Shown in pieces: positions 36,045 through 44,709 of a stretch of DNA of 64,000 nucleotides (positions within the stretch are counted from its first letter, which is position 1; each line of letters opens with the position of its first letter). This stretch comes from Janthinobacterium agaricidamnosum. GTDB taxonomy: Bacteria; Pseudomonadota; Gammaproteobacteria; Burkholderiales; Burkholderiaceae_D. The stretch lies in NCBI RefSeq assembly GCF_003667705.1, contig NZ_CP033019.1, positions 5,890,001-5,954,000 of the forward strand. The letters are read 5' to 3'. The notes beneath the pieces were generated by a model, which was given only the letters and a program-made list of their open reading frames with translations, was not told the DNA's origin and searched no databases. A program made the position numbers and the translations under genes.

Positions 36045-38915
36045 ATGAGCACATTTGAAAAAGTCAGCAGCAACTTCATTCCAGTCTTGCAGGCAACCAT
36101 CGAGCAATATGTCGAGCCAGCAACGGGCATGCGCCATATCCACATGCATACCGAGCAGGCTGAGATGGTGTTCCTGGTGGCATTTCCCACTGTGCCGGAA
36201 GTGAGCGACGGACGCGCCCACATCCTCGAGCACCTGGCCCTGTGCGGTTCGTCGCGCTACCCGGTGCGCGACCCGTTCTTCTCGATGCTGCGCCGCTCGA
36301 CGGCCACCTTCATGAATGCGATGACCTATCCGGACCGCACCGTGTACCCGTTCGCCAGCACCGACCGCAAGGATTTCTTCAACCTGCTCGACGTGTACCT
36401 CGACGCCGCCTTCTTCCCGAATCTCGATTACCTGAATTTCCGCCAGGAAGGCTGGCGCCATGCCTTCGAAGGCGACAAGCTCGTGTACCAGGGCATCGTC
36501 TTCAATGAAATGAAGGGCGCCTTCAACAGCCCCATGCGCGCACTCGACAGCGGCATCGCCAGCGCCTTGCTCAAGGGCACGACGTATGAAGTGGAATCGG
36601 GCGGCGATCCGCTGAATATCCCCGAGCTGACGCATGCCATGCTGAAAGAATTCCACGCCAGTCACTACCATCCTTCGCAAGCCGTGATCATGACCGCCGG
36701 CAATATCGAAGCGTCGGCCGTGCAGGAGCAGGTCGCCGAGCGCGTGCTGTCCAAGCTCAGCGGCTTTAGCCCGCGCCGCCTGCCGCAGCTGGCCCCCGCG
36801 TGGACGGCGCCGCAGGAAAATGTGGTGAAAATTCCGTCGCAGGAAGCGCGCGACGATGAATTCGGCCTGCAATTTGCCTGGCTGATGGGCGAATCGAGCG
36901 ACCCCATCGCCTACTACCACGCGCATTTGCTGTCGCATGGCTTGCTCGGCGAATCGTCGGCGCCCGTCATGCGCGCCATGGAATCGGCCGGCTATGGCCG
37001 CCCATCGGACATGAATGGCCGCGACGCGGGCATCCGCCAGATGGTGTTCCACATCGGCATGGAAGGTTTGACCAAAGAACAGATCGCCGACGCGCACCAG
37101 CGCATCTGGGCCGCGCTGGAAGAAACGGCGGAAGAGGGCATTCCCGCCGCCGTGCTGCACGCGGCCTTGCGCGACATCAAATACAGCCAGCGCGAAATCA
37201 GCAGCGGCCGCATGCCTTACGGCCTGGGCCGTTTGCTGCACGCCTTGCCGCTGGCCATGTACGACGGCAACGTGATGGACGCCTTCGACAATGCGGCCAT
37301 CCTGGAAACGCTGGAGCAGCAGATCGACGACCCGGCCTTCTTCAAGCAGCTGGTGCGCGAGCTGATCGCCAACCCGACCCGTTTGACGACGCACGTGGTG
37401 CCCGATGCCGCCTATTTCACGGACCGCGCCGCGCAGGAAGACGCCAGGCTGGCCGCCCTGCAGGCGAAGCTGACGGATGCCGAGCGCGAGCACATCGTGG
37501 CCGAGTCGGCCGCGCTGGAAGCGCATCAGCAACTGCCGTCGAATTCGGAAGTGCTGCCGCGCATCCGCCCGGGCGACGTCAGCGCCGCGCCGCGCCCGGC
37601 CCTGCCGATTCCGCCGGCAGTCGATGGCGCCGTGGCGTTCAGTATCGCCTCAAACGGCATCAGCTATGCCAACGTGCTGTACGACGTATCGGGCCTGCCG
37701 GAAGCGTCGTGGCCATGGCTGCGCCTGTACACGGACCTGGCGCCGGAACTGGGCGTGGGCGACATGTCGTTCGATGACGCCAGCGCCTGGCGCCAGAGCA
37801 TGGTGCCGTCGTTCCACATCGGCCTGGAAGCCATTCCCCGCCCGCAGCAGGCGATGCGCGTGGAATTGTCGTTCTCGGCGAGCGGCTTGCGCGAAGAACA
37901 CGCGGCGATCGCCGCCGTGCTGTCGGCCTGGATCGCCAAGCCACGCTTCGATGAAGAAGAGCGCCTGGCGTTCCTGATCGAAAGCCTGGTGCAGGACAAA
38001 CTCTCCAGCCTGGCCGAATCGGGCAACCGCTACGCCATGCTGGCCTCGGCAGCGCCGCTGTCGCCGACGCGCCGCTTCGACGACATCGTCGGCGGCCCGG
38101 CAGCATTGCCGTTCTACCGCCGTTTGCAGCAGCTGAGCAAAACGTCGGCAGGCTTGCAGGAAATCGCGCGCGAACTCGACACCCTGCACGCGCACATCAT
38201 CGCCCAGCAGCCGACCGTGCTGTGCGCGGGCCTGGAGCAGGATGGCATCACGCTGGCACGTCTGCTCGAGTTGCCAGCCGCCAGCAAAGATGCGGCCGCG
38301 CCAGCCGTTGCCGCCGCTCCGGCTGCCTTGCCACTGGCCAACACGGCCCTGCATGCGACGAGCCAGATCAACCATTGCTTCGTTTCCTGGCCCGTGCCCG
38401 GCGTGCATAATCCCGATGCTTCGGCCCTGGCCGTGGCCGCCGAGCTGATGACCAACCAGGTGCTGCATACGGCCCTGCGCGAAAAAGGCGGCGCGTATGG
38501 CGGCAGCGCCAGCTACGCGGCCGGCGCCGGCACATTCACGCTGAGCTCCTACCGCGATCCGCGCCTGGCCGGCACGTTCGCCGACTTCGGCACGACGCTC
38601 GACCAGATCCTCGACGGCGATTTCTCGCAAGAGCAGGTGGAAGAAGCCATCATCTGCGTCATCAAGGGCCTCGACAAGCCGCACTCGCCGTACGCGGAAG
38701 CGCTGACGGCGTGGAACATGCAGCAGCGGGGCACGACGGAAGCCGTGCGCCAGCAGTTCCGTACCGGCGTGCTCAATTGCACCCTGGCACAGATCAAGGA
38801 CGTCACGCGCACCTGGCTGAAAAACGGCCAGCAAAGCCGCGCCGCGTTTGCGGGCAATACGACGCAAGACCTGGCCGGCCTGGACGTGGTCGATCTGCTG
38901 GCGCTGGCTTCCTAA
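36045..38915 (+). CDS. M16C insulinase-like zinc metalloprotease (presequence-protease type)
   Basis: A 956-residue metalloprotease. The inverted zinc motif HILEH is at 59-63 with the following LALCGSSRYPVRDPF and MNAMTYPDRTVYPFAS, the PreP-type N-terminal signature. The C-terminal half repeats the M16 fold (CFVSWPVPGVHNPDA, GGAYGGSASYAAGAGTFTLSSYRD). Length (about 970) fits PreP-like M16C enzymes that degrade small peptides in a closed chamber. The ATG at 36045 was chosen for its GAAGAG site; an in-frame ATG 22 codons upstream adds a nonconserved stretch. No export signal, so cytosolic. Confidence 0.93.
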   Translation: MSTFEKVSSNFIPVLQATIEQYVEPATGMRHIHMHTEQAEMVFLVAFPTVPEVSDGRAHILEHLALCGSSRYPVRDPFFSMLRRSTATFMNAMTYPDRTVYPFASTDRKDFFNLLDVYLDAAFFPNLDYLNFRQEGWRHAFEGDKLVYQGIVFNEMKGAFNSPMRALDSGIASALLKGTTYEVESGGDPLNIPELTHAMLKEFHASHYHPSQAVIMTAGNIEASAVQEQVAERVLSKLSGFSPRRLPQLAPAWTAPQENVVKIPSQEARDDEFGLQFAWLMGESSDPIAYYHAHLLSHGLLGESSAPVMRAMESAGYGRPSDMNGRDAGIRQMVFHIGMEGLTKEQIADAHQRIWAALEETAEEGIPAAVLHAALRDIKYSQREISSGRMPYGLGRLLHALPLAMYDGNVMDAFDNAAILETLEQQIDDPAFFKQLVRELIANPTRLTTHVVPDAAYFTDRAAQEDARLAALQAKLTDAEREHIVAESAALEAHQQLPSNSEVLPRIRPGDVSAAPRPALPIPPAVDGAVAFSIASNGISYANVLYDVSGLPEASWPWLRLYTDLAPELGVGDMSFDDASAWRQSMVPSFHIGLEAIPRPQQAMRVELSFSASGLREEHAAIAAVLSAWIAKPRFDEEERLAFLIESLVQDKLSSLAESGNRYAMLASAAPLSPTRRFDDIVGGPAALPFYRRLQQLSKTSAGLQEIARELDTLHAHIIAQQPTVLCAGLEQDGITLARLLELPAASKDAAAPAVAAAPAALPLANTALHATSQINHCFVSWPVPGVHNPDASALAVAAELMTNQVLHTALREKGGAYGGSASYAAGAGTFTLSSYRDPRLAGTFADFGTTLDQILDGDFSQEQVEEAIICVIKGLDKPHSPYAEALTAWNMQQRGTTEAVRQQFRTGVLNCTLAQIKDVTRTWLKNGQQSRAAFAGNTTQDLAGLDVVDLLALAS

Positions 38916-38928
38916 GCTGGCCGGTGAC

Positions 38929-38964
38929 GTCGGATTACGCGCGGCGTTGCCGCGCTAATCCGAC
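38929..38964 (-). repeat. GTCGGATTA-type hairpin repeat, first of an inverted pair
   Basis: GTCGGATTA(CGCG) and (CGCG)CTAATCCGAC enclose a GCGTTGC centre, followed by CTACCC. The orientation is the same as at 24793-24823. With the next copy it forms a head-to-head pair. Confidence 0.8.
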
Positions 38965-38994
38965 CTACCCGATCTGCCTGAGCCGTAGCGTAGT

Positions 38995-39028
38995 GTCGGA
39001 TTAGCGGCGGCACGCCGCGTAATCCGAC
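38995..39028 (+). repeat. GTCGGATTA-type hairpin repeat, second of an inverted pair
   Basis: GTCGGATTAGCGGCG and CGCCGCGTAATCCGAC form nearly perfect arms. It is inverted relative to the copy at 38929-38964, 30 bp away, so the two resemble a BIME-like pair in the gap between a plus-strand gene end and a minus-strand gene end. Confidence 0.8.
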
Positions 39029-39039
39029 ACCACCACCGA

Positions 39040-39444
39040 TCAGCCAGGTACGGCGCCTGCTTCCATGTACATCAATTCCCACTGATGCCCATCGGGGTCC
39101 TGGAAACTGTGGCCATACATGAAGCCGAAATCGATCGGCTCCTTGTAGATGCTGCCGCCCGCCTGGACGGCTTTCGCCACCAGCGCATCGACTTCGCCCC
39201 GGCTCTCGGCCGATAAACACACGAGCACTTCCGTCGCCACCTTGGTGTCGCACAGCTGCTTGGGCGTGAATTGCTTGAATTTGTCGTGCGTCAACAGCAT
39301 CACGAAGATATCGTCGGCAACGATCATGCACGTCGCCGTTTCATCCGTGAAATGGGCATTGAAACTGAAGCCCAGCGCCGTGAAAAACGCCACGGAGCGT
39401 TCCAGCGACTGGACGGGCAGATTGACAAAGATTTTGCGGGCCAT
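39040..39444 (-). CDS. VOC/glyoxalase-superfamily protein
   Basis: A 134-residue protein with the betaalphabeta-betaalpha-beta pattern of the VOC superfamily: KIFVNLPVQSLERSVAFFTA at the start, ATCMIVADDIFVMLL in the middle and GFMYGHSFQDPDGHQWELMYM at the end, with the DPDGHxWE motif. The metal ligands of a true glyoxalase I are not clearly complete, and related proteins include non-enzymatic resistance or PhnB-like members, so no substrate is assigned. The second of two adjacent ATGs (39444) has the better spacing from AGGAG. Confidence 0.88.
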   Translation of the reverse strand: MARKIFVNLPVQSLERSVAFFTALGFSFNAHFTDETATCMIVADDIFVMLLTHDKFKQFTPKQLCDTKVATEVLVCLSAESRGEVDALVAKAVQAGGSIYKEPIDFGFMYGHSFQDPDGHQWELMYMEAGAVPG

Positions 39445-39501
39445 CATGTCTCCTTGTGGGTCGTAGTTATGGATGCTGCCCACCGATTCTACACCGGCTT
39501 T

Positions 39502-40392
39502 TTACGCGCCCGCGCGTCCCACAGTCTTCGGCGCGTAGCCGAAATAGCGGCTGAAGGCGGCACTGAAATTGGCCGGGTGACGGTAGCCCGTTTGCCAGCC
39601 CGCCTGCGCCACCTGGCAACCATTTTCCAGCAGTAACTTTGCCCGCTGCATGCGCAGCGCCAGCAGGGTGCGCTGGGGGCTGTCGTTGTAGCGGTAGCGC
39701 CATCCCTGCTTGAGCTTGAACAAACTCAAGCCCGCTTGCGCGCACAGGTAATCGAGCGTGAGTGCCTGCGCCATCTGCTCCTGCATCAGCGCGTAGACGC
39801 GTTCCAATTTGACGATGTCGGCCTCGGACCAGCGCGGTACAAGAACGGGCGCAGGCCGCAGTCCCCGCAGCTGTTCCGCCAGGATACTGAGCACGCTGAT
39901 ATGCACGGCCAGCGGGTCCGTCGCGCGCAGCAGCGAGCGGGCGTGCAGGGTAGCGGCCGCCGTGGTGGCCGCATGCGCCAGCTGGCGCGCGCCGCCGTGG
40001 GGCAGCAGAGATGCCAATCCCTCCGGCCAGTAGCGCGCCAGCGCGTCTTCATCGACCAGCACGCGCAACTGCGCCGCCCGTTGATGCGCCTCGAAACGGC
40101 GCTCGCCGCTGACGTGGCGAAACACCGTCATCGTCGTATGGCCGCCCTGGAAGCGCAATTGTTCGCCATCGCGCGTGGCGTAGGCGGACGCGCCTTCCAG
40201 GCCGATGGTGATCACCATGCCGCCCCCGTCGTCATGCTGCGATTGCTCGACGAGCGCAAGCCGTGGCCGGTAGTCGGAATGCACGAGCAGCAAACCCTGG
40301 TCGACCTGGCGCTGGTCGGCGCGGCACTCTTTCAACCCCGGGTCCAGCTGGCGCCGCGTCCAGCCTGCCGCTTCCCTCTCCTGTCCCCTCAT
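39502..40392 (-). CDS. AraC-family regulator, PchR-like, Fur-controlled
   Basis: A 296-residue regulator. The C-terminal pair of helix-turn-helix modules is evident: YLCAQAGLSLFKLKQGWRYR in the first and CQVAQAGWQTGYRHPANFSA in the second, ending FSRYFGYAPK. The N-terminal part (GGHTTMTVFRHVSGE) is diverged, as in PchR/YbtA siderophore regulators. The gene is divergent from a methyltransferase, with a Fur box between them. A PchR-like iron-uptake regulator is likely but no siderophore receptor is in the window. Confidence 0.85.
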   Translation of the reverse strand: MRGQEREAAGWTRRQLDPGLKECRADQRQVDQGLLLVHSDYRPRLALVEQSQHDDGGGMVITIGLEGASAYATRDGEQLRFQGGHTTMTVFRHVSGERRFEAHQRAAQLRVLVDEDALARYWPEGLASLLPHGGARQLAHAATTAAATLHARSLLRATDPLAVHISVLSILAEQLRGLRPAPVLVPRWSEADIVKLERVYALMQEQMAQALTLDYLCAQAGLSLFKLKQGWRYRYNDSPQRTLLALRMQRAKLLLENGCQVAQAGWQTGYRHPANFSAAFSRYFGYAPKTVGRAGA

Positions 40393-40459
40393 CGCTCCTC
40401 CCCGTTTTCCCGCGCGCCGTCCCGCATACGAAATACGCCGCCGCGCATACAAATGCAAA

Positions 40460-40474
40460 TGATAATTATTCTCA
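40460..40474. promoter_or_regulatory. Fur box between the AraC regulator and methyltransferase genes
   Basis: TGATAATTATTCTCA matches the 7-1-7 Fur core TGATAAT-N-ATTATCA at 14 of 15 compared positions. It lies about 68 bp upstream of the AraC-family start (minus strand) and 48 bp upstream of the methyltransferase start (plus strand), placed to control both. Confidence 0.8.
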
Positions 40475-40521
40475 TTGTTGCATAAAATGATGCTGATGCC
40501 CACCTCGCCGAAAGGAAGATC

Positions 40522-41565
40522 ATGTCATTCGATACGCAACACGCCTTGCAACCGTACTGGGACCTGGCCGTCGCGCCCGTCCAGGCCGATGGACTGGCCG
40601 CCGCCCTGGAACTGGGTATTTTCGAGGTGCTGGCAACGCCGCACACGCCGGCGCAACTGGCGGACGTCCTGTCGCTACATGGGCCGCACACGGCCTTGCT
40701 GCTGGAATTGCTTTGGAGCATGCAGGTGCTGGAGCGCGATGGGGCCGATGCGGATACGGATGCGAACGCACTACGCTACCGCTGCACGGCCACCACCTTG
40801 CAGTATTTCTGCCGCGACGCTGTTGCCTTTTGCGGCGACGCCTGGCTGTACCGGCTGCACGCGCTGCGCCATTTCGCCACACAGCTCAACACCCTGGTGC
40901 GCGACGGCGGAAAAGTAACGCCCTACAGCACGGCGAGCGGGGTCAACTGGGCCGCCGCCGCGCAGCAGCAGATCGGCCAGGAGCAGCGCGCCGTCACCAT
41001 GCGCGCCGCCCTGTGCGTGATGCAGCGCGTCGCCCCGTTTGCGGACGGCAACACGCCGCTGCGCCTGCTCGACGCGGGCGGCGGTCCCGGCTGGGTGGCC
41101 ATTGCGCTGGCGCAAGCCCATGCGGGCGTGCACGGCTGCGTTTTCGACTGGCCGGAAACGGTGGCCGTGGCGGCCGCGAACATCGCCCATGCGCAACTAT
41201 CCGACCGCCTGGAGACCCTGGGCGGCGACCTGGACAGCGACGATATCGGCGGCGGCTACGACCTCATCTGGTGCTCGTCCGTGCTGCATTTCGTGCCAGA
41301 CATGGCGGCTGCCTTGCGCAAGATGCAGGCAGCCTTGAAGCCAGGTGGCGTGCTCGTCTGCATACAGGCGGAAATCGCGGCGGCGCCGGGCGACGCGGCG
41401 CGCGTGCTGCCGTATTACTTGCCAATGCGCATGCTGGGCCGCACGGTGACACGGCACGGTGAATTGGCGCAGCTGCTGCGCGACACGGGCTGGCGGCAAG
41501 TGGAGCAATATGGCGCCAGCGATTTTCCCATGGCCCCCGTGCAGGTGCTGATTGCTCGTGCCTAA
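40522..41565 (+). CDS. SAM-dependent O-methyltransferase-like protein (class I)
   Basis: A 347-residue protein of the HIOMT/DmpM-type methyltransferase family: an N-terminal winged-helix dimerisation domain (ALELGIFEVLATPHTPAQLA, HGPHTALLLELLWSM), then SAM motif I LDAGGGPGWVAIALA, GCVFDWPETVAVA as motif II, GGYDLIWCSSVLHFVPD with motif IV and GGVLVCIQAEI. The ATG follows AAAGGAAGATC. The substrate is unknown; iron-regulated control suggests a siderophore or iron-responsive secondary metabolite, but no such cluster is visible. Confidence 0.85.
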   Translation: MSFDTQHALQPYWDLAVAPVQADGLAAALELGIFEVLATPHTPAQLADVLSLHGPHTALLLELLWSMQVLERDGADADTDANALRYRCTATTLQYFCRDAVAFCGDAWLYRLHALRHFATQLNTLVRDGGKVTPYSTASGVNWAAAAQQQIGQEQRAVTMRAALCVMQRVAPFADGNTPLRLLDAGGGPGWVAIALAQAHAGVHGCVFDWPETVAVAAANIAHAQLSDRLETLGGDLDSDDIGGGYDLIWCSSVLHFVPDMAAALRKMQAALKPGGVLVCIQAEIAAAPGDAARVLPYYLPMRMLGRTVTRHGELAQLLRDTGWRQVEQYGASDFPMAPVQVLIARA

Positions 41566-41566
41566 C

Positions 41567-41584
41567 AATTACCATTTGGTAATT
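41567..41584. repeat. Palindrome between methyltransferase and SDR genes
   Basis: AATTACCATTTGGTAATT is a perfect 8-bp inverted repeat around TT, starting 2 bp after the methyltransferase stop. ATCTTTTTTATAG follows. It could be a weak AT-rich terminator for the upstream gene or an operator for the SDR gene about 99 bp downstream; the symmetry favours a protein-binding site. Confidence 0.6.
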
Positions 41585-41682
41585 ATCTTTTTTATAGCAA
41601 AAAAGGACGCAAATGCGCTAAGCTGTGCCGGCATTGATCGATGTCATCCGCAGCACTGTGCTGCCTTCACAAGGAACCCATC

Positions 41683-42435
41683 ATGAGTCAAGCTATTGCA
41701 GGGAAAGTCGTCCTCATCACCGGTGCCAGCAGCGGCCTGGGCGAAGCCACCGCGCGCCATCTGGCCGCGTTGGGCGCCTGCGTCGTGCTCGGTGCGCGCC
41801 GCATGGATTTGCTCAATACCATCGCCGAGGAAATCACGGCCGCCGGCGGCCAGGCCGCCATTGCCCAGACCGACGTCACTCAGGCGGGCGACCTGAAGCG
41901 CTTGGTCGACACGGCCCTGGCCGTGTTCGGCAAAGTCGATGTGATGATCAACAATGCGGGGCTGATGGCCATCGCGCCGATGAGCGCCTTGCAAGTCGAC
42001 GAGTGGAACAACATGATCGATATCAACATCAAAGGCGTGTTGAACGGCATCGCCGCCGTCCTGCCGCATTTCCAGGCGCAAAACAGCGGCCACTTCATCA
42101 ATATCTCGTCGGTGGCGGGACAAAAAGTCTTCAGCCCAGGCGGCACCGTCTACAGCGGCACCAAGTTTGCCGTCAGCGCCATTTCGGAAGGCTTGCGCCA
42201 CGAGCTGGCGGCCAGCGGCGGCACCATCCGCACCACCGTCATTGCGCCGGGCGCCGTCGACACGGAGTTGAGCCAGGGCAGCAGCCACGCCGAGAGCGCC
42301 AAGGCCGTCAAGGAGTTCTACCAGATCGCCATTCCCGCCGATGCCGTGGCGCGCGCCATCGCGTATGCGATCGAGCAGCCGGCCGAGGTGGCTATCAATG
42401 AGATCGTGCTGCGCCCGACGGCGCAGGCGTTTTAA
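41683..42435 (+). CDS. Short-chain dehydrogenase/reductase (classical SDR)
   Basis: A 250-residue NAD(P)-dependent SDR. The nucleotide motif TGASSGLGEATARHL with a basic residue in GARRMDL suggests NADPH preference. NNAGLM and the active-site YSGTK (ISSVAG upstream gives the Ser) are intact. It matches the widely spread YdfG-like quinone or carbonyl reductases, but the substrate is unknown. The start MSQAIAGK at 41683 follows AAGGAAC; an in-frame ATG 14 codons upstream is disfavoured by its sequence. It ends overlapping the convergent LysR gene by 4 bp. Confidence 0.93.
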   Translation: MSQAIAGKVVLITGASSGLGEATARHLAALGACVVLGARRMDLLNTIAEEITAAGGQAAIAQTDVTQAGDLKRLVDTALAVFGKVDVMINNAGLMAIAPMSALQVDEWNNMIDINIKGVLNGIAAVLPHFQAQNSGHFINISSVAGQKVFSPGGTVYSGTKFAVSAISEGLRHELAASGGTIRTTVIAPGAVDTELSQGSSHAESAKAVKEFYQIAIPADAVARAIAYAIEQPAEVAINEIVLRPTAQAF

Positions 42436-43331
42436 GCGGCATCCTGTTGCAGCGATTCGATGATCAAGCCGGCCAGGCGCTCGACGGGCGGCCTGGACAC
42501 GCTTGAGGCGCGCAGCAATTCCAGCGACAGCGGAGGCAGGGCGGGCAAGCCCGCTTCCACGTGATCGAGCGCGCGCACGGTCGAGGGCAAGCCCAGGCCC
42601 GTGCGCACCGTCACGCCCAGCCCGGCCGCCGCCGCCGCCCACAGTCCCGCCAGGCTAGGACTGGTAAACGCCGTGCGCCAGGCGATGCCGGCCCCATCGA
42701 GCGCCTGCGTGGCGCAGCGCTGGAACAGGCATTCGCGGTCGAACGTAATGAGCGGCAAAGGCTCGCCCGACTCGGGGCGCCAGGCCAGGCTGGACGAGGC
42801 GATCCAGCGCATGGACGGTTCGGCAATATGCTGGCGCTGCTGCTGCGGATATTCGGCCACGTCGGCGATACAGGCGCCGCCCCACAGCAGGGCCAGGTCC
42901 AGCTGGCCCATGGCCAGCCCTTCCATCAAGGCCGTGTTGCGCGCCACGTGCGCCTCGATGCGCACTTTCGGATGCGCGCGGGCAAAACGCCCCAGCACGT
43001 CGGGCAGCAAGGCTTCGCCAAAATCCTCCTGCAAGCCCAGCCGAATCCACCCTTCCAGCTCCGCCCCGCGCAAGGCGACGGCCGCCTCATCGTTGAGTTC
43101 CAGCAGGCGGCGCGCATAGCCGAGCAGCACGTCGCCGGCCGGCGTCAGCGCCAGGCCTCGGCCATCCTTGCGGAACAGGGGCATGCCCGCCTGCTCCTCG
43201 AGTTTCTTCAGCTGCGCGCTGACGGCCGAGGTGGAGCGGCCCACCTTGTCGGCCGCGCGGGCAAAGCTGCCCAGCTCGATGCCAGCCACATAGCTGCGCA
43301 GAAAGGCGATGTCGAAATTAAGCAGGCTCAT
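42432..43331 (-). CDS. LysR-family transcription regulator
   Basis: A 299-residue LysR protein. The helix-turn-helix is SFARAADKVGRSTSAVSAQL with KKLEEQAGMPLFRKDGRGL; the effector domain follows (DLALLWGGACIAD, VTVRTGLGLPST). It diverges from the MFS gene that starts at 43444, so the transporter is the likely target. The start MSLLNFDIAFLRSY was selected because the earlier frame is not family-like. The LysR stop shares four bases with the SDR stop. Confidence 0.92.
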   Translation of the reverse strand: MSLLNFDIAFLRSYVAGIELGSFARAADKVGRSTSAVSAQLKKLEEQAGMPLFRKDGRGLALTPAGDVLLGYARRLLELNDEAAVALRGAELEGWIRLGLQEDFGEALLPDVLGRFARAHPKVRIEAHVARNTALMEGLAMGQLDLALLWGGACIADVAEYPQQQRQHIAEPSMRWIASSSLAWRPESGEPLPLITFDRECLFQRCATQALDGAGIAWRTAFTSPSLAGLWAAAAAGLGVTVRTGLGLPSTVRALDHVEAGLPALPPLSLELLRASSVSRPPVERLAGLIIESLQQDAA

Positions 43332-43443
43332 GGCGTGGCGGTGATCGTCCGGTTTTATGGGATGGTGTAGCACAAATTATCTGATATTCAGAATGATCGT
43401 AGCGCGCCACACTGTCAGGGTCAACCACTTTTCTCTCCCTGCC

Positions 43444-44709
43444 ATGAGCACCCGTTGCCAAGCCATTCCTGTTCCTGTCCCCGTCACCGCGCCCGTGCTG
43501 GGCGACGCCCACCGCTGGAAAGTACTCGCCGTCGGCGTGGCGGCCAATGCCAGCTTTTCCGCCGCCGCCAACGGCATGCCCACCACGGCCATCTGGCTGC
43601 GCAGCGGCTATCACCTGAGCAATACAGAACTGGGGGTGGCGCTGGGCGCCATGGGCCTGGGCGTGGCCCTGACCGAATTGCCATGGGGCATCGCCACCGA
43701 CCGCTGGGGCGACCGTCCCGTGCTGCTGACCGGCTTGCTGGGCACCATGCTGGCGCTGCTGGCCTTGCTGCTGTGGATTACGCCCGCTGGCGGGTCCGTG
43801 CCGCCGTTATGGGCGCTGGCGGCGGGGCTGGCCCTGGTCGGCGTGCTGGGCGGCAGCGTGAACGGCGCCAGCGGCCGCGCCGTGATGCGCTGGTTCGGCC
43901 CCGGCGAACGGGGTTTTGCCATGAGCATCCGCCAGACGGCCGTGCCGCTGGGCGGCGGCCTCGGCGCCCTCATCCTGCCCAGCCTGGCATCGCGCTACGG
44001 CTTCATGCCCGTGTTTGGCGCCCTGGCCCTCGTATGCGGCCTGTCGGCGTTTTTTACGTGGCGCTGGATGCATGAACCCGATTTCTCTGCCGAGGCCGCC
44101 AAGGGGCCGCACAATGCGTCCAAAAGCCTGTCCGGGATCAAGCCACTGCCACCGTTACGCAATCGAAAGGTCTGGCGCATGGTGGCCGCCATCGGCTTGC
44201 TGTGCGTGCCCCAGTTTGCCGTGCTCAGCTACGCCACCGTCTTCCTGCACGACCATGGCGGCCTGGGCCTGGCGGCCATCACGGCCGTGATGGTGGCCCT
44301 GCAGGCGGGCGCCATGGTGATGCGCATCTGGAGCGGACGCCATACGGACCGCCACGCGAACCGGCCCGCCTACCTGCGCGGCTCGGCCCTGGTGGCGCTG
44401 GCTGCATTCATTTTGCTGGGATGCATCGCCTGGCTGGAGGCGCCGGGCTGGCTGCTGATGGCCGCCGTGGTGCTCGCCGGCATCGCCGTGTCCGCCTGGC
44501 ATGGCGTGGCCTACACGGAGCTGGCCACGGAAGCGGGCGGCGCCAACGCGGGCACGGCCCTGGGCATGGCGAACACGGCCGTCTACGTGGGGCTGTTCCT
44601 CACGCCGATGGCCATCCCGCACCTGCTGGCGGCCAGCAACTGGCCCGTCGTATGGTGGCTGGCGGGACTGGTGGCGCTACTGACCTGGCCGCTGTTTCCG
44701 AAGCCTTAA
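43444..44709 (+). CDS. MFS transporter
   Basis: A 421-residue membrane protein with about twelve helices. GMGLGVALTELPWGIATDRWGDRPVLLTG carries the MFS loop 2-3 motif (D-R-x-G-D-R-x), and the second half begins after an internal hydrophilic loop near residue 200. The start is not strongly marked: no clear ribosome binding site precedes the ATG at 43444, and another ATG lies upstream at 43393. It is divergent from a LysR gene and ends in a 4-bp overlap with the convergent regulator. Substrate unknown. Confidence 0.88.
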   Translation: MSTRCQAIPVPVPVTAPVLGDAHRWKVLAVGVAANASFSAAANGMPTTAIWLRSGYHLSNTELGVALGAMGLGVALTELPWGIATDRWGDRPVLLTGLLGTMLALLALLLWITPAGGSVPPLWALAAGLALVGVLGGSVNGASGRAVMRWFGPGERGFAMSIRQTAVPLGGGLGALILPSLASRYGFMPVFGALALVCGLSAFFTWRWMHEPDFSAEAAKGPHNASKSLSGIKPLPPLRNRKVWRMVAAIGLLCVPQFAVLSYATVFLHDHGGLGLAAITAVMVALQAGAMVMRIWSGRHTDRHANRPAYLRGSALVALAAFILLGCIAWLEAPGWLLMAAVVLAGIAVSAWHGVAYTELATEAGGANAGTALGMANTAVYVGLFLTPMAIPHLLAASNWPVVWWLAGLVALLTWPLFPKP

